Below are positions 18,667 through 30,304 of a stretch of 64,000 bases of DNA, one piece after another. A program made the translations under genes and the position numbers. Source of the DNA: Ichthyophis bannanicus (lineage: Eukaryota; Chordata; Amphibia; Gymnophiona; Ichthyophiidae); NCBI GenBank assembly GCA_033557465.1, contig CM066048.1, forward strand, positions 16,716,305-16,780,304, written 5' to 3'. Numbering within the stretch: position 1 is the stretch's first letter; each line of letters opens with the position of its first letter. Under the pieces are notes generated by a model. It was not told where the DNA came from. It saw only the letters and a list, made by a program, of their open reading frames with translations, and ran no database searches.

Positions 18667-20876
18667 ATGGCCTCCAGTGGCTTCAAAAAGTGTGACTGGT
18701 GCGGCAAAATGATGTCACTCACCAACACACACGACTGCTGCCTTTGATGCCTTGGTCCGGAGCAGAACGATTCCGACTGCGAGCTCTTTAGAACCATTAT
18801 TTATTTTATTTATTTATTTTATTTAACAGCTCTTATATACCGCACTATTTTTATCAGCGCGGTTTACAAATAACAAAGAATACTCAGATCAGAGGAGACT
18901 GATTGGGTTTACATTAAAACAGGTAATAGAACTTGGGGAACATGGGAATTTTCAGAATAACATAAGTCCAAACAAGTTGAAATAAAATAAACTATATACA
19001 TGCTGGTGTGTCATATTCGCTAATTGTTGGTATGGGAGAATGTGAGAAGAACCATGACCCCAAAGGCCTTACAGAGCCACCATCAGGAGCAGGAAAAGTT
19101 CTTCCAGAAGTCCAGCTCTGCCCCGGAGTCTCCGGTGATGCCACGTTCTAGGCCCCCTCCGATATCTTTAGCCCTGTGAAGCCAGAAACGTTTCAGAGTC
19201 CCACAGCCATGGTTCCTCTGAGCAGAAGTCCCCAGAGGTGGAGCATAAGAAGAAAAAATCCTTGAAGACTGCCTCAGAGGATGATCTGGAAAGAAAGTGA
19301 AATCCCACCCCAGGTCCCGCAGTCCCAGGTGTGAGTCTGGGGAGTTGGGACAGGAACGGTCTATCAAGATGCCCCGCAAGGAGTTGTAGGCTCCCACCAA
19401 CCGGTCTCAGGCCTCCAATACCATCCTCATTGAGGACTCTCCCTCAACAGTACCAATGCTGGGCTCAAGGTCCTCTGTGCCCATGTCAAAGGCCATGGAG
19501 ACTAGAATGGCAGCCCTAAAAAGCAGTATATCTGCCCTAGTGGCCATGCAGCGGGCGTTTATTTCCAGTTTGTCAGTTTCATCCGCCCCGACAATGGGAC
19601 CCTCGACATCGAGGACTTCTCCGGACGTCGGACCGATCCTTGAGCACCATCGGCCTCGAGAGAGCCCCAGATCCCGGTCGAGGTCCCATTCCTCTGGACA
19701 CTGATCCTCCCCGGCTAGCACCCGCGGCTTGGACAGACGATCCTCTGGAGGTCATGCACTGCAAAGAGCGGTCCTCAACAGAGGTGATTGTGCAGAATTG
19801 GAGTCCTATGCGGACTTTGAGTCCAAATGGGAGACCAAGAACGGAAAGTCCCCGGACCCACGAGGTACCACTGTGACGTATCCTCGGACCCATCTCCCCT
19901 GGCAACCTGATGCTGTTCCCCTCCCGAGGACGTGGCATTCCTTGATTTTGTGAGGGATATGGCCAAAGCTCTCACTATCAAGACTGAAGTTGAGGAGGAA
20001 TCGTGAACCAAGGAATTGAAGATCTTCCAATACAAGGCACCCCCGAAGGAAACCCTTATGGTCCCGGTGCTCCCAATCCTCGACTGCCTCCTCTTACACA
20101 TGTGGGAAACACCGGCATTGGTACCAATTGTTAGCAGGCACCTCAAAGCCATGTACCGAGTACGCCGAAGCCCAAGGTTCCAAAAGACTCAGCTTCCCCA
20201 TCATTCCATGGTGGTGGAGTCGGTCATGGTTAGGCTCAAGAGGGAGGCCTGAACTCTTGAAGCTCTCAGCCAGAAAGCCTTCCAGGGCTCGATGCTAACA
20301 TGCCGAATCCAGTCCTAACAGCTCTACATCAGCATGTACCTGAAGGAACTGTCGAAGGAGCTCGGGGGATTCTTGGCAGGCCTTGAAGGTGAACCGCTGT
20401 ATAGGTTCAAGACTCTAACCTTGGCAGTAAAAGAATGCTTGAAGTTTCTGTCCCAAGCAGCCTATGATGGCTTCGATTCATCAGCCAGGGTAGCCGTTGT
20501 CAGTATCAGGGCAAGACGACAAGCATAGCTCCAATGATCCGACCTGGAGCAATGGGTACAGGACAAACTAATTGATGTCCCCTGCATAGGTGAAAAGTCC
20601 ATGGTAGATAAAGCAGCAGAGATAGAGACCAAGTATGTCATGAGAACCAGACTCTCAAAGAAGACCTCGGTGCAACCCCAGAAGAAAACCTCTGGGAAAA
20701 AGCCCTTCTTCCCGTGGAAGAAAGGGGGCTTTGGTAGCACTCTGCGCTTACAGGCTTTCTTGATCCCTCAGCAGGGCCAACAACAGAAGGGCCAGGGCCA
20801 GGGACATGGTCCCAGAAAACAAAAAGCTCCGAAGCCCCATGCACCAGCTCAGGCCCAGCCCGGGGGAAGCTTTTGA
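18667..20876 (+). pseudogene. DIRS-3 gag-like protein, heavily broken
   Basis: Starts at the ATG 18667 with MASSGFKKCDWCGKMMSLTN and HDCCL, the Cys-rich motif shared with DIRS-2 and DIRS-4; a stop follows that motif. After the L2-tail insertion come PSTVPMLGSRSSVPMSKA-type low-complexity sequence, PKFQKTQLPHHSMVVESV-like residues near 20165-20225, YMGMYLKELSKEL-like residues near 20330, and a basic Gln/Gly/Pro-rich tail at 20601-20876 ending PGGSF. Several frames are involved. The end overlaps the RT frame. Confidence 0.75.
18798..19047 (-). repeat. L2-type 3' tail insertion in DIRS-3 gag
   Basis: Flanked by the duplication AGAACCAT at 18790-18797 and 19048-19055. On the minus strand it ends GTAAACCGCGCTGATAAAAA...GTATATAAGAGCTGTTAAAT with an AAAT-rich tail. 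No tRNA head, so either a 5'-truncated L2-like LINE or a headless SINE. Confidence 0.8.
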
Positions 20877-20879
20877 CTG

Positions 20880-22980
20880 CCTGGGCGCAACCTCCATTCC
20901 CCCAGGAGGTCCTCTGCTGCCCACAGGGGGGCACCTAGCCCTGTTTGCCCACAGGTGGACAGCCATCACTACCTATATCTGGATGTTACAAGTGGTCAAG
21001 GAGGGTTACCTCCTCCACCTACATCGGCCACCATCCCTGTACTTCCCGGGAGAACCCACCAGGCCTCTCCTTCACCATACCCTGCTCCTCACCAAGTTAG
21101 AGGGACTACTCCGGGACAGAGCAGTGGAGCTAGTGCCACAACCTCTCTGGGGCACTGGCTTCTACTCCAGGTATTTCCTCGTCCCTAAGAGGACTGGGGA
21201 CCTCGGGCCCATCCTGGACCTGCGAGAGCTCAACAAGTTTCTGGTCAGGGAGAAGTTCAAGATGCTCTCCCTTGAAACACTGCTGCTAGTCCTCCATCAG
21301 GGAGATTGGCTTTGCTCCTTAGACCTAAAAGATGCCTACACTCACATCCTCATTTACCCCAGCAACAGAAAATACCTTTGGTTCATGGTGGGAGTACAGC
21401 ACTACCGTACAGGATGCTGCCCTTGGGTCTGGCCTCCTTTCCAAGGGTCTTCACAAAGTGCCTCGCGTGGACGCAGCCCACCTCAGGCTTCCAAGGGGCC
21501 TTTGTTTTTCCTTATCTGGATGATTGGCTTATAAAGGGGGACACAGCTGTAGAGGCACAATGCGCCACTGGACACACCATAAACACCCTGTAGCTCCTGG
21601 AGTTTGTCATAAACTACCCCAAGTCTCACCTCACTTCAGCTCAGTGGCTAGAATTCATAGAGGTTCAGCTGGATACCCTTTAGGCAAAAGCCTTCCTCCC
21701 TCAGGAGAGGTCAGAATGCCTCAGGGAATTAGCTACAGAGGTGAAATGGTGCAGGACACTATCCTACCAGCTTCTCCTCGGCCTGCTCGGATACATGGCC
21801 TCCATGGTCCATGTGATACCAAATTCCCACCTGCAATGAGAGCAGCCCAGTGGTGCCTCCACTCTCATTGGGCCCAAGCCACAGGCAGGCTCAAGGACAG
21901 AGTGCAGGTGACCTCCAGTTAGAAGGCTCCCTCGGATGGTGGCAGAACACATATCACCTTCAGGCTGTGATGCCCTTTCCAGGCATCTACCCCCCCCCAG
22001 AAGGTCCTCACCACGGACGCTTCTCTAATAGGCTGGGGAACACATTGCTAGATCCTCCAAACAAGGCTGCTGATCCCAGAGGGATTCCAAAATGCAGTTC
22101 AACCTGCTGGAAGTCAGGGCAATATTCCTGGCCTTCAGAGCCTTCCGCCGCCACCAACTACAGCACGACGCAGTGCTGATCCAGACAAACAATCAGATTG
22201 CAATGTTCTACATGAACAAACAAGGGGGGACAGGGTTGTACCCACTGTTCCCTCTAAGCTGTGCGCGTGTGCGCGCGCACACACCTCACCGTGTGAGCGC
22301 ACATACTTTACAACAGAGCGCACAAAAATTATGGTTCTGATTCTGATAGAAAATAACACAGACGTTCTTAAAATTGAAAAGTTGTTGTGTATTTATGTTT
22401 TTCACAAGTTATACAATATTTTCTAGTGCAATCAATGTGGTGTACATACTGTATTCTGATGTGTAGTCAAATTTTAATGTATATAACTTGGAGTGTCGTT
22501 ATGTGGCGCACAAAAATTTAACCTTCCTTCAAAAGCTGCACAGCTGATATTTTATGCGCACACAGCCTACAGAAAATTAGAGGGAACATTGGTTGTACCC
22601 CCTCTGTCATGAGGCGTTAGCTATAAGCAGAGGGATGCTCCTAAGGGGGGGGGGGGGGTCTACCTCCCAGGCCAGGACAATGTCAGTAGACAAACTGAGC
22701 AGAATACTCCAGCCGCATGAGTGGTGCCTGGATCCAGCAGTAGCCTTGCGGTTGTTCCAGATCTAGGGTGTCGCAGTGATGGATCTGTTCGCCACCCTGG
22801 ACAATGCGCAGTTGCCCCGTTTCTGCTCCCGCTGACTGTACCCATCTCGGATAGTGGTAGATGCATTCCTCATCCCATGGAAGGAAGACCTGTACACCTT
22901 CCCTCCAATGCCGCTGATAGCCACGACCCTGTTCAAGGCTGATCATGACAGAGCATCGCTAGTGCTGATAGCCCCTCGAT
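20880..22980 (+). pseudogene. DIRS-3 reverse transcriptase and RNase H, broken
   Basis: RT begins in the frame 20806-21534: GFYSRYFLVPKRTGD, GPILDLRELNKFL and CSLDLKDAYTHILIYPSNRK. The frame is lost near 21405 through a small deletion. The catalytic FPYLDDWLIKGD is intact in the next frame (21306-21593). RNase H shows TTDASLIGWG near 22014 and MQFNLLEVRAIFLAF and QTNNQIAMFYMNKQGG at 22092-22236; here the usual TDN is TNN, so the Asp is lost. A hAT MITE then interrupts the gene, which continues at 22600 (VDKLSRILQPHEW, near 22690). Confidence 0.8.
22243..22591. mobile_element. 349 bp hAT MITE in DIRS-3 RNase H
   Basis: Flanked by the 8 bp duplication GTTGTACC at 22235-22242 and 22592-22599. 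Ends are CACTGTTCCCTCTAA and the complement of TTAGAGGGAACATTG. The left end continues into a GCGCGTGTGCGCGCGCACAC stretch. Non-coding. Confidence 0.85.
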
Positions 22981-23099
22981 GGATCAGACAACCCTGGTTC
23001 CCACTGCTCCTCTCCTTATCAACAGTACCACCGATTTACCCTGGGCCGAGCTCAAGGACAATTCTTGCAGGAGCAGGGCTCTCTCCTACACCCCAATCT

Positions 23100-24165
23100 G
23101 GAGTCCCTCTTGCTCATGGCTTGGCTGCTGAAAGGGTAGCATTAGCCCCCTTCAATCTCCCACAAGACATGGAAGAGAATCTCATGTCCTCTTGTAAGGC
23201 TTCCACAAGGAGGGTGTACACCTTCAAGTGGTACCATTTCTCATTGTGGTGCACAGAAAAGCAGAGAAACCAATTCTCTTGCTCAGTGCATGTGGTACTC
23301 CAATGCCAGCTCCACCTATCACAGGTGGGACTGAAGTCCAATTCAGACAGAGTACACCTGAAGGCCATCGTCGCGCATCACCACTCCATCAAGGGGAAAT
23401 CCCTCTCAGCTCAGCCCCTTCTGTCTTGGTTCCTACAGGGCCTCATGTTGTCCAAACCCCCCATCCGCTCTCCTGAGGCAGAGTGGGACCTTAATGTGGT
23501 GCTCTTGCAGCCCACCAAGCCTCCGTTTGAGCCTCTGGCCACCTGCCAGAGGCTCAAACAGAGTACCTCTCCTGGAAAGTCACCTTCCTGGTAGCGCTCA
23601 TATCAGCACGCAGAGTCAGCGATCTCCAGGCTCTGATGGCAGAGCCCTCTTACATGAGGTTCTACAAGAACAGGGTGGTGCTCTGCACTTACCCCAAGTT
23701 TCTGCTGAAGGTGGTGTCCCCATTTCACCTCAATCAGGAGGTGGTACTCCCCACCTTCTTTCCCAGGCCTCACACCGGTAGGGCAAAGACGGTCTCCATA
23801 CTCTGGATTGCAAGAGAGCCCTGTCCTTCTACCTGCAATGAACTCAGGGCCACTGCAAAGCTCAACAGCTTTTCGTATCCTATGACACCAGCCGTCTGGG
23901 GCTCCCAATGACTAAGCGAACTCTGTCCACTTGGGAGGCGGACTGCAATACCCTTGCCTGCAAGCAAGCGGGGATCCCACTGAATCAAAGAGTCACGGTG
24001 CACCGCGTCGGGGCCATGGCTACTTCCATGGCCAATCTGCATTCCGTCCCCATGGCCAGGCCATACTCTGTAATCTTTTTGGCATGTAGGCAAATCCTGC
24101 CCTCCGACTCTTCTGTGTTCAAGTTACCAAAATGCTGGTTTTCACTGGACACTTGGGTCTTGTGA
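23100..24165 (+). pseudogene. DIRS-3 tyrosine recombinase lacking its Tyr segment
   Basis: N-terminal part STRRVYTFKWYHFS and LKSNSDRVHLKA in 22854-23594, then frameshift. SARRVSDLQAL lies near 23600-23630 (first Arg present) and RFYKNRVVLCTYPKF at 23636-23911. The last box is VHRVGAMATS (His present, second Arg replaced by Gly). About 110 bases after VPMA are missing compared with DIRS-4, removing the AATW...HY region that holds the nucleophilic Tyr. Certainly inactive. Confidence 0.82.
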
Positions 24166-24258
24166 GAGTCCCTCTTGGAATTCAACTGCTGCTGATCACT
24201 GTTCACCTTTGCAGGTCACCATGGCATTTTCTAAGGTTTCAGTAGCCTGTAGCTGGGG

Positions 24259-24366
24259 AGTCCCATATGTGAGGACGGACTTCCTGCTTATTCCTGGAGA
24301 AAGCGTAGTTACTCACCTGTAACAGATGTTCTCCGGAGACAGCGGGAATCTGTCCTCACAACCCTC
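24259..24366. repeat. DIRS-3 internal complementary region
   Basis: TCCCATATGTGAGGACGGAC...TATTCCTGGAGAA complements the left end. TTACTCACCTGTAACAGATG...ATCTGTCCTCACA complements the right end. Same layout as in the other copies. Confidence 0.8.
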
Positions 24367-24429
24367 CCTGCTCCCCTTGGGAGTTCTTTCTTTACTATCT
24401 TTTATTTTTGCCATCTTAGCTATTTCATT

Positions 24430-24613
24430 TGACTGAGGCAAAATGGCATCCTTGGGCGAGAAGTGTACCACGCATGTGTAGTGCATCTCCCAAAGGCTTT
24501 CTTTGAAAGCTGGGGAGATGCTTCTGCATGGGCTCCGTCGGCAATGATGACACGCATATGTGAGGACTGATTCCTGCTGTACTTGGAGAACACCTGTTAC
24601 AGATGAGTATCTA
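24430..24613 (+). repeat. DIRS-3 right terminal inverted repeat
   Basis: Runs from the AAATGGCATCC segment to the outer end CACCTGTTACAGATGAGTAT. Complementary to 18271-18430. Confidence 0.75.
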
Positions 24614-25759
24614 CACTTTCTTCCCTACATGTGTCACTTTAAACTTGTGCATATTAAATTTAATCTGCTATATGGATGCCAAGAACATAAGAACATAATA
24701 TATGCCATACTGGGTCAGACCAAGGTCCATCAAACCCAGTGTCCTGTTTCCAACAGTGGCCAATCTAGGTCATAAGTACCTAGCAGTTTCCCCAAAAGAC
24801 ACAGGTTCCTCAATGCTTGTATTGGGTCAAGCAGTGATATCCCGGGTCCCTTTTAATAATGGTTTATGGACCTTTCCTCCAGGAACTTGTCTAAACTTGT
24901 TTTAAACCCAGCTACACTAACAGCTTTTACTACATCTTTCGGTAAAAAATTCCAGAGTTTGATTACACAATGAGTGAAAAAATATTTTCTCTTCTTTGTC
25001 TTGAATAGTTCACCCTGTAGCTTCATTGCATGTCCCCTAGTCTTTCTATATTCTGATGATGTAAACAATCGATCTACGTTTACCCGTTCCACTCCATTCA
25101 TTAATTTATAGACCTCTATCATATCTCCCCTCAGCCGTCTCTTTTCTAGGTTGAAGAGCCCTAACCTTTTTAGCCTCTCTTCATAGGGGTATTCTTCCAT
25201 CCCTTTTACCATTTTGGTGGCTCTTCTCTGTACCTTTTCTAATAACACTATATCCTTTTTAAGATACAGTGACCAGAATTGTACACAATACTCAAGGTGC
25301 GGTTACACCATGGAACGATACAGAGGCATTATAATATCCTTTGTTTTATTTTCCATTCCTTTCCTTATGATACCTAGGATTCTATTTGATCTCTTGGCTG
25401 CTGCTGCTGCACACTGGGCGGAGGTTTTTAACATGTTATCCACGATGACACCTAAATCTTTTTCCTGGGTGGTGGTTCCCAATGTCCAACCTTGCATCGT
25501 GTAACCATAGTTTGGGTTTTTCTTTCCTAGGTGCATAACTTTGCACTTGTCCACATTGTGATACAGTGGCCAGCACAGAGCCCATGGATACAGGAGAAAA
25601 GGAAGAGCTTACCTTACAGTCACCTAGGCAGAAAGCATTTTCAGGTTGTAAGGTTCCAGAAAATAGCAGAACGAAAAAAACTGCTGCACATGATCCAAGA
25701 TGGCGGAGGAGTAGGAAGCTGAGGTGGAGCGCTCCGCATCAGACGTGCATCGTTTCTAG

Positions 25760-26926
25760 ATGGGGAGGAAATGGAAACAACGTACTCAGCAGCCCCCGGA
25801 GGTTTCGACCCCGACTGGAGGCTTGGTGCAGTCTTCGATAGCGGCTTTTTGCGTTTCATCGACTCCTATGGCTTCGGCGGGTCCTGGAGAGCGTTCCTCG
25901 GACCTGAGCTCTGAAGGGGTGTTTTTGAGTCCCCTGCAAGCGCCGCCAGTTCAGCCTGGCTCCGGTCTCACGAGGGAGCAGCCTGGAGGTGTTTCCCTTT
26001 TGTTGGAATTGCCCGCGGCTGCGGGGGTTCCCTCGATGCAGAATAAGGGGACGGCAGTTGTTGGTGAGTTCGCCAAAGGGGGTCGAGTAAGGATTTCCTC
26101 CCCCCTTGTGGGTGTAGAAGTGGAACAGCTCTCACCTGGGCTGCATGGTCCCGTGGAAGTCAGTCTGCCTGGATTGGTGGAGAAGCCGGCGCGGGTCACT
26201 TTAGAGAGCTTGTGGGAAGCTATCTCCGCCTTGCAACAGACTCTCCTTCCCTTTGTTACTTCCTTTGCTCATCAGATGGAAGCTGTTAAAGTTCAGTGTT
26301 CCTTGTTGGATTCTGCTTTTACGGTTCAGTCTAATAGGGTAGCTACCCTTGAAGCTAAAGTGGAAGACCTGGTGTCCTTAAAGGCTGTCAATGAGAAGGA
26401 CAGGTTGGTTCAGTCAAGAAGAATTGAATATTTGGACAATTCTCTTCGGAAGAATAACTTGAGATTTCTGAACTTCCCTCGGTCACCTTTGATTGCTCGA
26501 TGGACCTGGTCCGTAAGTTTTTCATTGAGGTTTTGCAGACGCCGGCTGAGTCGCTGCCTCCTCTTGTGAGAACCCAGTATGTATCAGTATCTCCCCCGGG
26601 TCCTGGGTTACAGCAGTTTCCCAATGTGGGAGATGAGTCATCTCAACTTGACTTATAAACTTTTCTGGAGTCCTCCTTGGAGGTGGTGACTAGCAGGGCT
26701 ACATTACTTGTTCAGTTTGCTTTTGAATCTGATAGAAACACTGTGTTAAGATTATATTTCCGCAAGTTATCTGTCTCCCAGTTTATGGGCTCAAAAATTT
26801 TAATTTTCCCTGATTTGGCTAGGGACACGCAGAAGAGGCGAAAGGGGTTCCTGGCTTTACGCCAGAGAACCATCACCTTGGGTGCTGTGTTTAAGTTGAG
26901 ATATCTTTGTAAATGTATGGTGAATT
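25760..26926 (+). pseudogene. L1-like ORF1 protein, one frameshift
   Basis: The N-terminal half is Gly/Pro/Ser-rich. A coiled-coil-like segment follows (LESLWEAISALQQTLLPF to RVATLEAKVEDLVSLK), then the RRM-like start RRIEYLDNSLRKNNLRFLNF, which corresponds to the L1 ORF1p signature of an Arg-Asn-Asn-Leu-Arg kind. The frame is lost near 26500 and continues at 26677 with LEVVTSRATLLVQFAFESDR and ILIFPDLARDTQKRRKGF (C-terminal domain). The ATG at 25760 (MGRKWKQRTQ) is plausible as start. LTR-A interrupts the last residues at 26926. The role in L1 is RNA binding and chaperoning. Confidence 0.8.
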
Positions 26927-28496
26927 TGTCAGACAGCTGCCTGGGTGAGAATCTTCACAGTCTTGGCAAGTGCATATATCTATATGTTTTGCAAGGGATT
27001 GTGGGCAATGTAGTTCATTCACACCAGACACAGCTGCTGACAATAATTTAGTTGTGCTCAAGTGTTAAAGCCAATAAGATATTTATTTATGGGGTTATTT
27101 CTCCCAACACAGATATGCTTGGTAGCACATAAATCAGGTTACTTGCTTTCAGTGTTAAACTTGAAAAAAACAAAATCAGGAAAACAACCTTTAAACTTGT
27201 CAGGCAATTAAAGCAAAAGAAATAAGACCTGTTTGGTACAAACTGGTCTTTTCTGTAGGCATTAGCTAATGTTTTCTTAGCATATATCAAACAACAAACC
27301 AAAAGCCACAAAGAAAGGAAAAAACTGTTCTTTTCAGGTTAACTTCTGATAACTTCCCACATAGATTCAGAAGTGATTCTCTCCTAGCTCACAAGCAATT
27401 AGGTAAGGCTCAATTGCTAGCAGTTATCCAGCTGAAACCCCTTAGCTGGCTTGCTTTCTACAGCGTGGCTAGAAATCCTACACAAGAGCTTTTCTGAGTA
27501 GATTAAAGAACAAGTTTGTATTTCTTTGTGATGGTTGCTGTACTTTATAACAGAAAATCACCAAAGGAGTTTAGACAGAGAGCAGTCCATGTAAACAGAT
27601 TCTTCATCTGCTATCATTCCCCCTTCTTCAACAAGCATGGGTTCAATATCATGGATTGGCATAGATGAATCTCTCAATGGAGCACTTTCAGGAGAATACT
27701 TGTTTCCCTGCTGTCTTTCAAGGTTATAGCTAGGGCATAGATCAGTGTTCATGCCTGAGCTTCCATTGCTGTTAGAGTTCCTCTCTATATAGCCTGGCCA
27801 GTATGTAGTCCAGTTCTTATGTCCAGCCTTCCAATCCAGATCCCTGGACACTGGATCTCTCTTCACATACCTTCTGGCACGGGTCTTAGGGTCCCTTCCA
27901 CGTGTAGCCGTCTCTCTCACAGGTACCGTCTGGAGATTCCTAGCTCTGCAGCACCATTCCTCTGGCTTTCCCCAGTCCAATGGTGTATGCTGGCCCTTGG
28001 AATGCCTCCCAGTATACGTACTGCTCTGGACTCTTCTAGACCTCTCAAAGGCTTTTCTCTTCCTTCTTCCAAAGGGTTTCTTTCCCTCTCTGTCCGTCCG
28101 GTTTGGCTTCTGCTTTTGATGATCCTCCTGATGATGAAGATGATCAAGCTCAAGCTGATTCTCAGGATACTGAGGATGATTCTCTGTAGAATAAACTCTA
28201 CCTTTATTCTGCTTAGATGAGTGCTCCTCCCTAACACAGCGCAGCTGTGCTGAATCAGGCCCTGCCCTTTGAGATGAGTGCTTAGGGATTACCTCATAGC
28301 CCTCCTTATTGAACACACGTTTCCCCACTTCAGCTCCTCTAATGGCTGTTGGAAACCTGGTGCATTCTGGGACTGGTAGTCTTTTATGGGAAAATTCTGT
28401 TTTCTTATTTCTACCAGAACTGACAGGTTGCTTGTTCAGAGTCACTTCACCTTTTCTATAGCTCCTTCCTGAGCTATGATAAGCTTCCTTATCACA
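26927..28496 (-). mobile_element. LTR-A: TGTGAT...TGACA element (solo LTR-like)
   Basis: Flanked by AATT at 26923-26926 and 28497-28500, inside L1-1. On the minus strand it starts TGTGATAAGGAAGC and ends CCCGTCTGACA-like (here GGCAGCTGTCTGACA). 1570 bp. AATAAA (plus strand TTTATT at 27082-27087) lies about 155 bases before the end. Strongly similar to LTR-B along the full length, so they are the same family inserted twice. Confidence 0.8.
27558..28496 (-). CDS. Unrecognised protein encoded in LTR-A, open from base 1 of the element
   Basis: The frame is continuous from the LTR start (Cys-Asp-Lys-Glu-Ala) to the stop at 27558, about 312 codons. There is no clear ATG near the beginning, so it may be the C-terminal part of a longer protein entering from internal sequence. 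Content is strongly basic (RGKKPFGRRKRKAFERSRRV), with DWKAGHKNWTTYWPGY and then an acidic end IEPMLVEEGG before VYMDCSLSKLLW. No known domain is evident: no Cys-His knuckle, protease or polymerase motifs. Shares its end signature Met-Asp-Cys-Ser with other LTRs here. Function unknown. Confidence 0.55.
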   Translation of the reverse strand, partial: CDKEAYHSSGRSYRKGEVTLNKQPVSSGRNKKTEFSHKRLPVPECTRFPTAIRGAEVGKRVFNKEGYEVIPKHSSQRAGPDSAQLRCVREEHSSKQNKGRVYSTENHPQYPENQLELDHLHHQEDHQKQKPNRTDREGKKPFGRRKRKAFERSRRVQSSTYTGRHSKGQHTPLDWGKPEEWCCRARNLQTVPVRETATRGRDPKTRARRYVKRDPVSRDLDWKAGHKNWTTYWPGYIERNSNSNGSSGMNTDLCPSYNLERQQGNKYSPESAPLRDSSMPIHDIEPMLVEEGGMIADEESVYMDCSLSKLLW

Positions 28497-30304
28497 AATT
28501 TAAGTTCTAATCAGTATTTGTTTTTTGAGCCAAGACAACTGTTGCAATTTCTTGAGTCTAGGGAAAAGGGGGGTGGTGGGGATATTCCCTCATCGGCTGC
28601 CATATAATACAATCTATGCTCCTATGATATCATTGTATGTTTTGATAGCACTTTGTGTTGTATTTTATTTCTTTATTCTTGGATCTTATTGTGGGGTTGT
28701 TTATTGTGGTCTGTACCAGGGATGTGGTTGTTGTAGAAGACTTCGGTTTTCTAATTTGATTTTTTCTTTATTGGTTTTCAGATTCAGATTCAGGATGTTT
28801 ATTGTCTGGATTGATTATGTAAAATTTATAAATAAATAAAAAAAAAAGAATAGCAGAACAAACTTTCCCTACACTGGCTGTGATGCAGTAGAAAGCCAGG
28901 AAACTAATCACGTCCACCTGGGCCAGGAAGCACGTACAACATGCAGGAGCCAGGAGGATAAAACTGGCTGGGAAATCCCAGTAAAGGGAGGAGCAGTGAA
29001 TGGAGGAGCAGTGAAGGGAGGTGCATTGGAAGGCAAGGGAGGTGTTCGTGCACAGGTCTCCCAAGCCAGAGGGGGCATCGTCCCAAGGAGAGTGAGTAAG
29101 CAGCTGGAGGGCGTAGGTCACAAGTAGGAGAGCTTGCTGGGACCAGGAAGCATTGGGTGTGTCCCTGCAGGAGGAACAGCATAAGGGAAGCCTTTCCTGA
29201 AGCTTACCACAGCCCGGACCAGACAAGTGCTGAGAGGAACTCTCAAGGCAAAGCAGGCTACAGCCCAAGTAAAGGTGCCTGGTTAAGAGAGGAAGGAGTG
29301 AAAGCTGTTTATCCAAGAAACAAAGCTAAGTACACTAAGTTCTCCAGAGGGCAAGAGGTGGGCTCGGCTAGAAAAGCAAAGGCTAATTGCTGGAAGGAAA
29401 ACCCTTGGTGGAAGGAAGGGGGAAGCCTCAGAGAAATAGGCTCCAGTGCAGGTCCCCAGGACTTCCCTTATACAGAACGGTTCCTTGCCCCAAGAGCTGC
29501 TACCTCAAGAGAGAGTTCTGTGAATGATAGATGTGGAAAGTGTTACCCACTTACAAGTTTAGACACTGAGCAGATGCAATGGGAGAATACTAATCAGGAC
29601 ATTGATTATAGCCCAATGGATTGTGCGCTCTGTATATTGGATGATATTACCTCTTTATGTTAATCAAGAAGCAAGAGCATTGTTATACCTGTTTTTGAAA
29701 GAAGGTGCAATTTTGGTTATTTTGCTGTGAAGAAGCAGTTTCTTTAATCCTTTGTTTGCTGTATGAGAAGAACAGAAATCCACACGGGAAAGGGAATAAA
29801 TCCTCATTATAATTTTGCCTTAAACACGGCTACAGAGTTTTCTTTACAAAGGCAGCTTGCACCACACGCCCTAGGCGACCGCCTAATAAGGACTATGGTA
29901 GCAAGCGTCTGACAACATTAAATTTCATCTGCCTTTTGGATGCCCAGTCTTCCAATTTATCAAGATCCTCTTGCAATTTTCCACAATCCTCCTGTTTTTT
30001 TTTTATCAATTATTAATGAATTACATCCAAAAAATACATGGGTATTACCAGCAAGAGCAAGAAATCAAACAGAAAGAAAAAAATATTTGCCCCATATTAT
30101 ATTAGACCCCAAATAAAAAGAAATATCAAGGAAGTACTAGGGAAACAAACTTAACCAATAGTAAGAATCAAAAAGGTCCCTCACTACAAACAATATACAG
30201 CAAAAAAGGCAGGCAGAGACACATGCGTCAGCCAGATGAGAAGGCACTGATACTTCTACTACTACCTCCTCCCTAGCCTCCAAAAACTCCTGAAGTTGCC
30301 TAGG

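Larger units (their letters stand above)
18271..24613 (+). mobile_element. DIRS-3: full-length but decayed DIRS retrotransposon
   Basis: The left terminus starts near 18271 (TTCTCCGGGAACAAGCAG) and the right ends near 24613. Gag, RT, RNase H and recombinase follow in order. Two later insertions lie in it: an L2-type tail (18798-19047) and a hAT MITE (22243-22591). The recombinase gene has lost its Tyr region. The right flank at 24616 is antisense CR1; the left flank is unclassified. Confidence 0.9.
25673..28848 (+). mobile_element. L1-1: ORF1-only L1-like element inside LTR-C, split by LTR-A
   Basis: Flanked by the duplication AATAGCAGAAC at 25662-25672 and 28849-28859. The 5' part has GATCCAAGATGGCGGAGGAG, the same CAAGATGGC (YY1-like) motif found at mammalian L1 starts. 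ORF1 follows, then after LTR-A a short 3' region and an A-rich end (AATAAATAAAAAAAAAAG) at 28848. Excluding LTR-A it is about 1.6 kb; there is no room for and no trace of an ORF2. It looks like a half-L1, comparable in architecture to mammalian HAL1. Confidence 0.75.
25557..29663 (+). pseudogene. Unrecognised LTR-C reading frame, split and frameshifted
   Basis: The frame is open from the first base of the element (Cys-Asp-Thr-Val-Ala, then STEPMDTGEKEEL) until the L1-1 insertion at 25673. It resumes in the L1 duplication at 28849 and stays open to a TAG near 29124. A shift moves the rest to 29157-29663, Lys/Trp-rich in the middle (RKAKANCWKENPWWKEG) and ending DYSPMDCALCILDDI. I do not recognise the family. 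The start resembles that of LTR-E (APQEQMDTSEQP) and the end resembles LTR-A, -D and -E. It could be the C-terminus of a retroelement protein that reads into its 3' LTR. Confidence 0.6.
25557..29914 (+). mobile_element. LTR-C: TGTGAT...TGACA element (solo LTR-like), split by L1-1
   Basis: Flanked by ACAT at 25553-25556 and 29915-29918. The CR1-A host reads GTCCACAT on one side and ACATTAAATTTC on the other, exactly continuous. It starts TGTGATACAGTGGCC and ends AGCGTCTGACA. Without the inserted L1 it is about 1.2 kb. AATAAA at 29795-29800 lies about 115 bases before the end, as expected for an R/U5 boundary. No second LTR or internal pol region was found, so it is read as a solo LTR. Confidence 0.75.
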
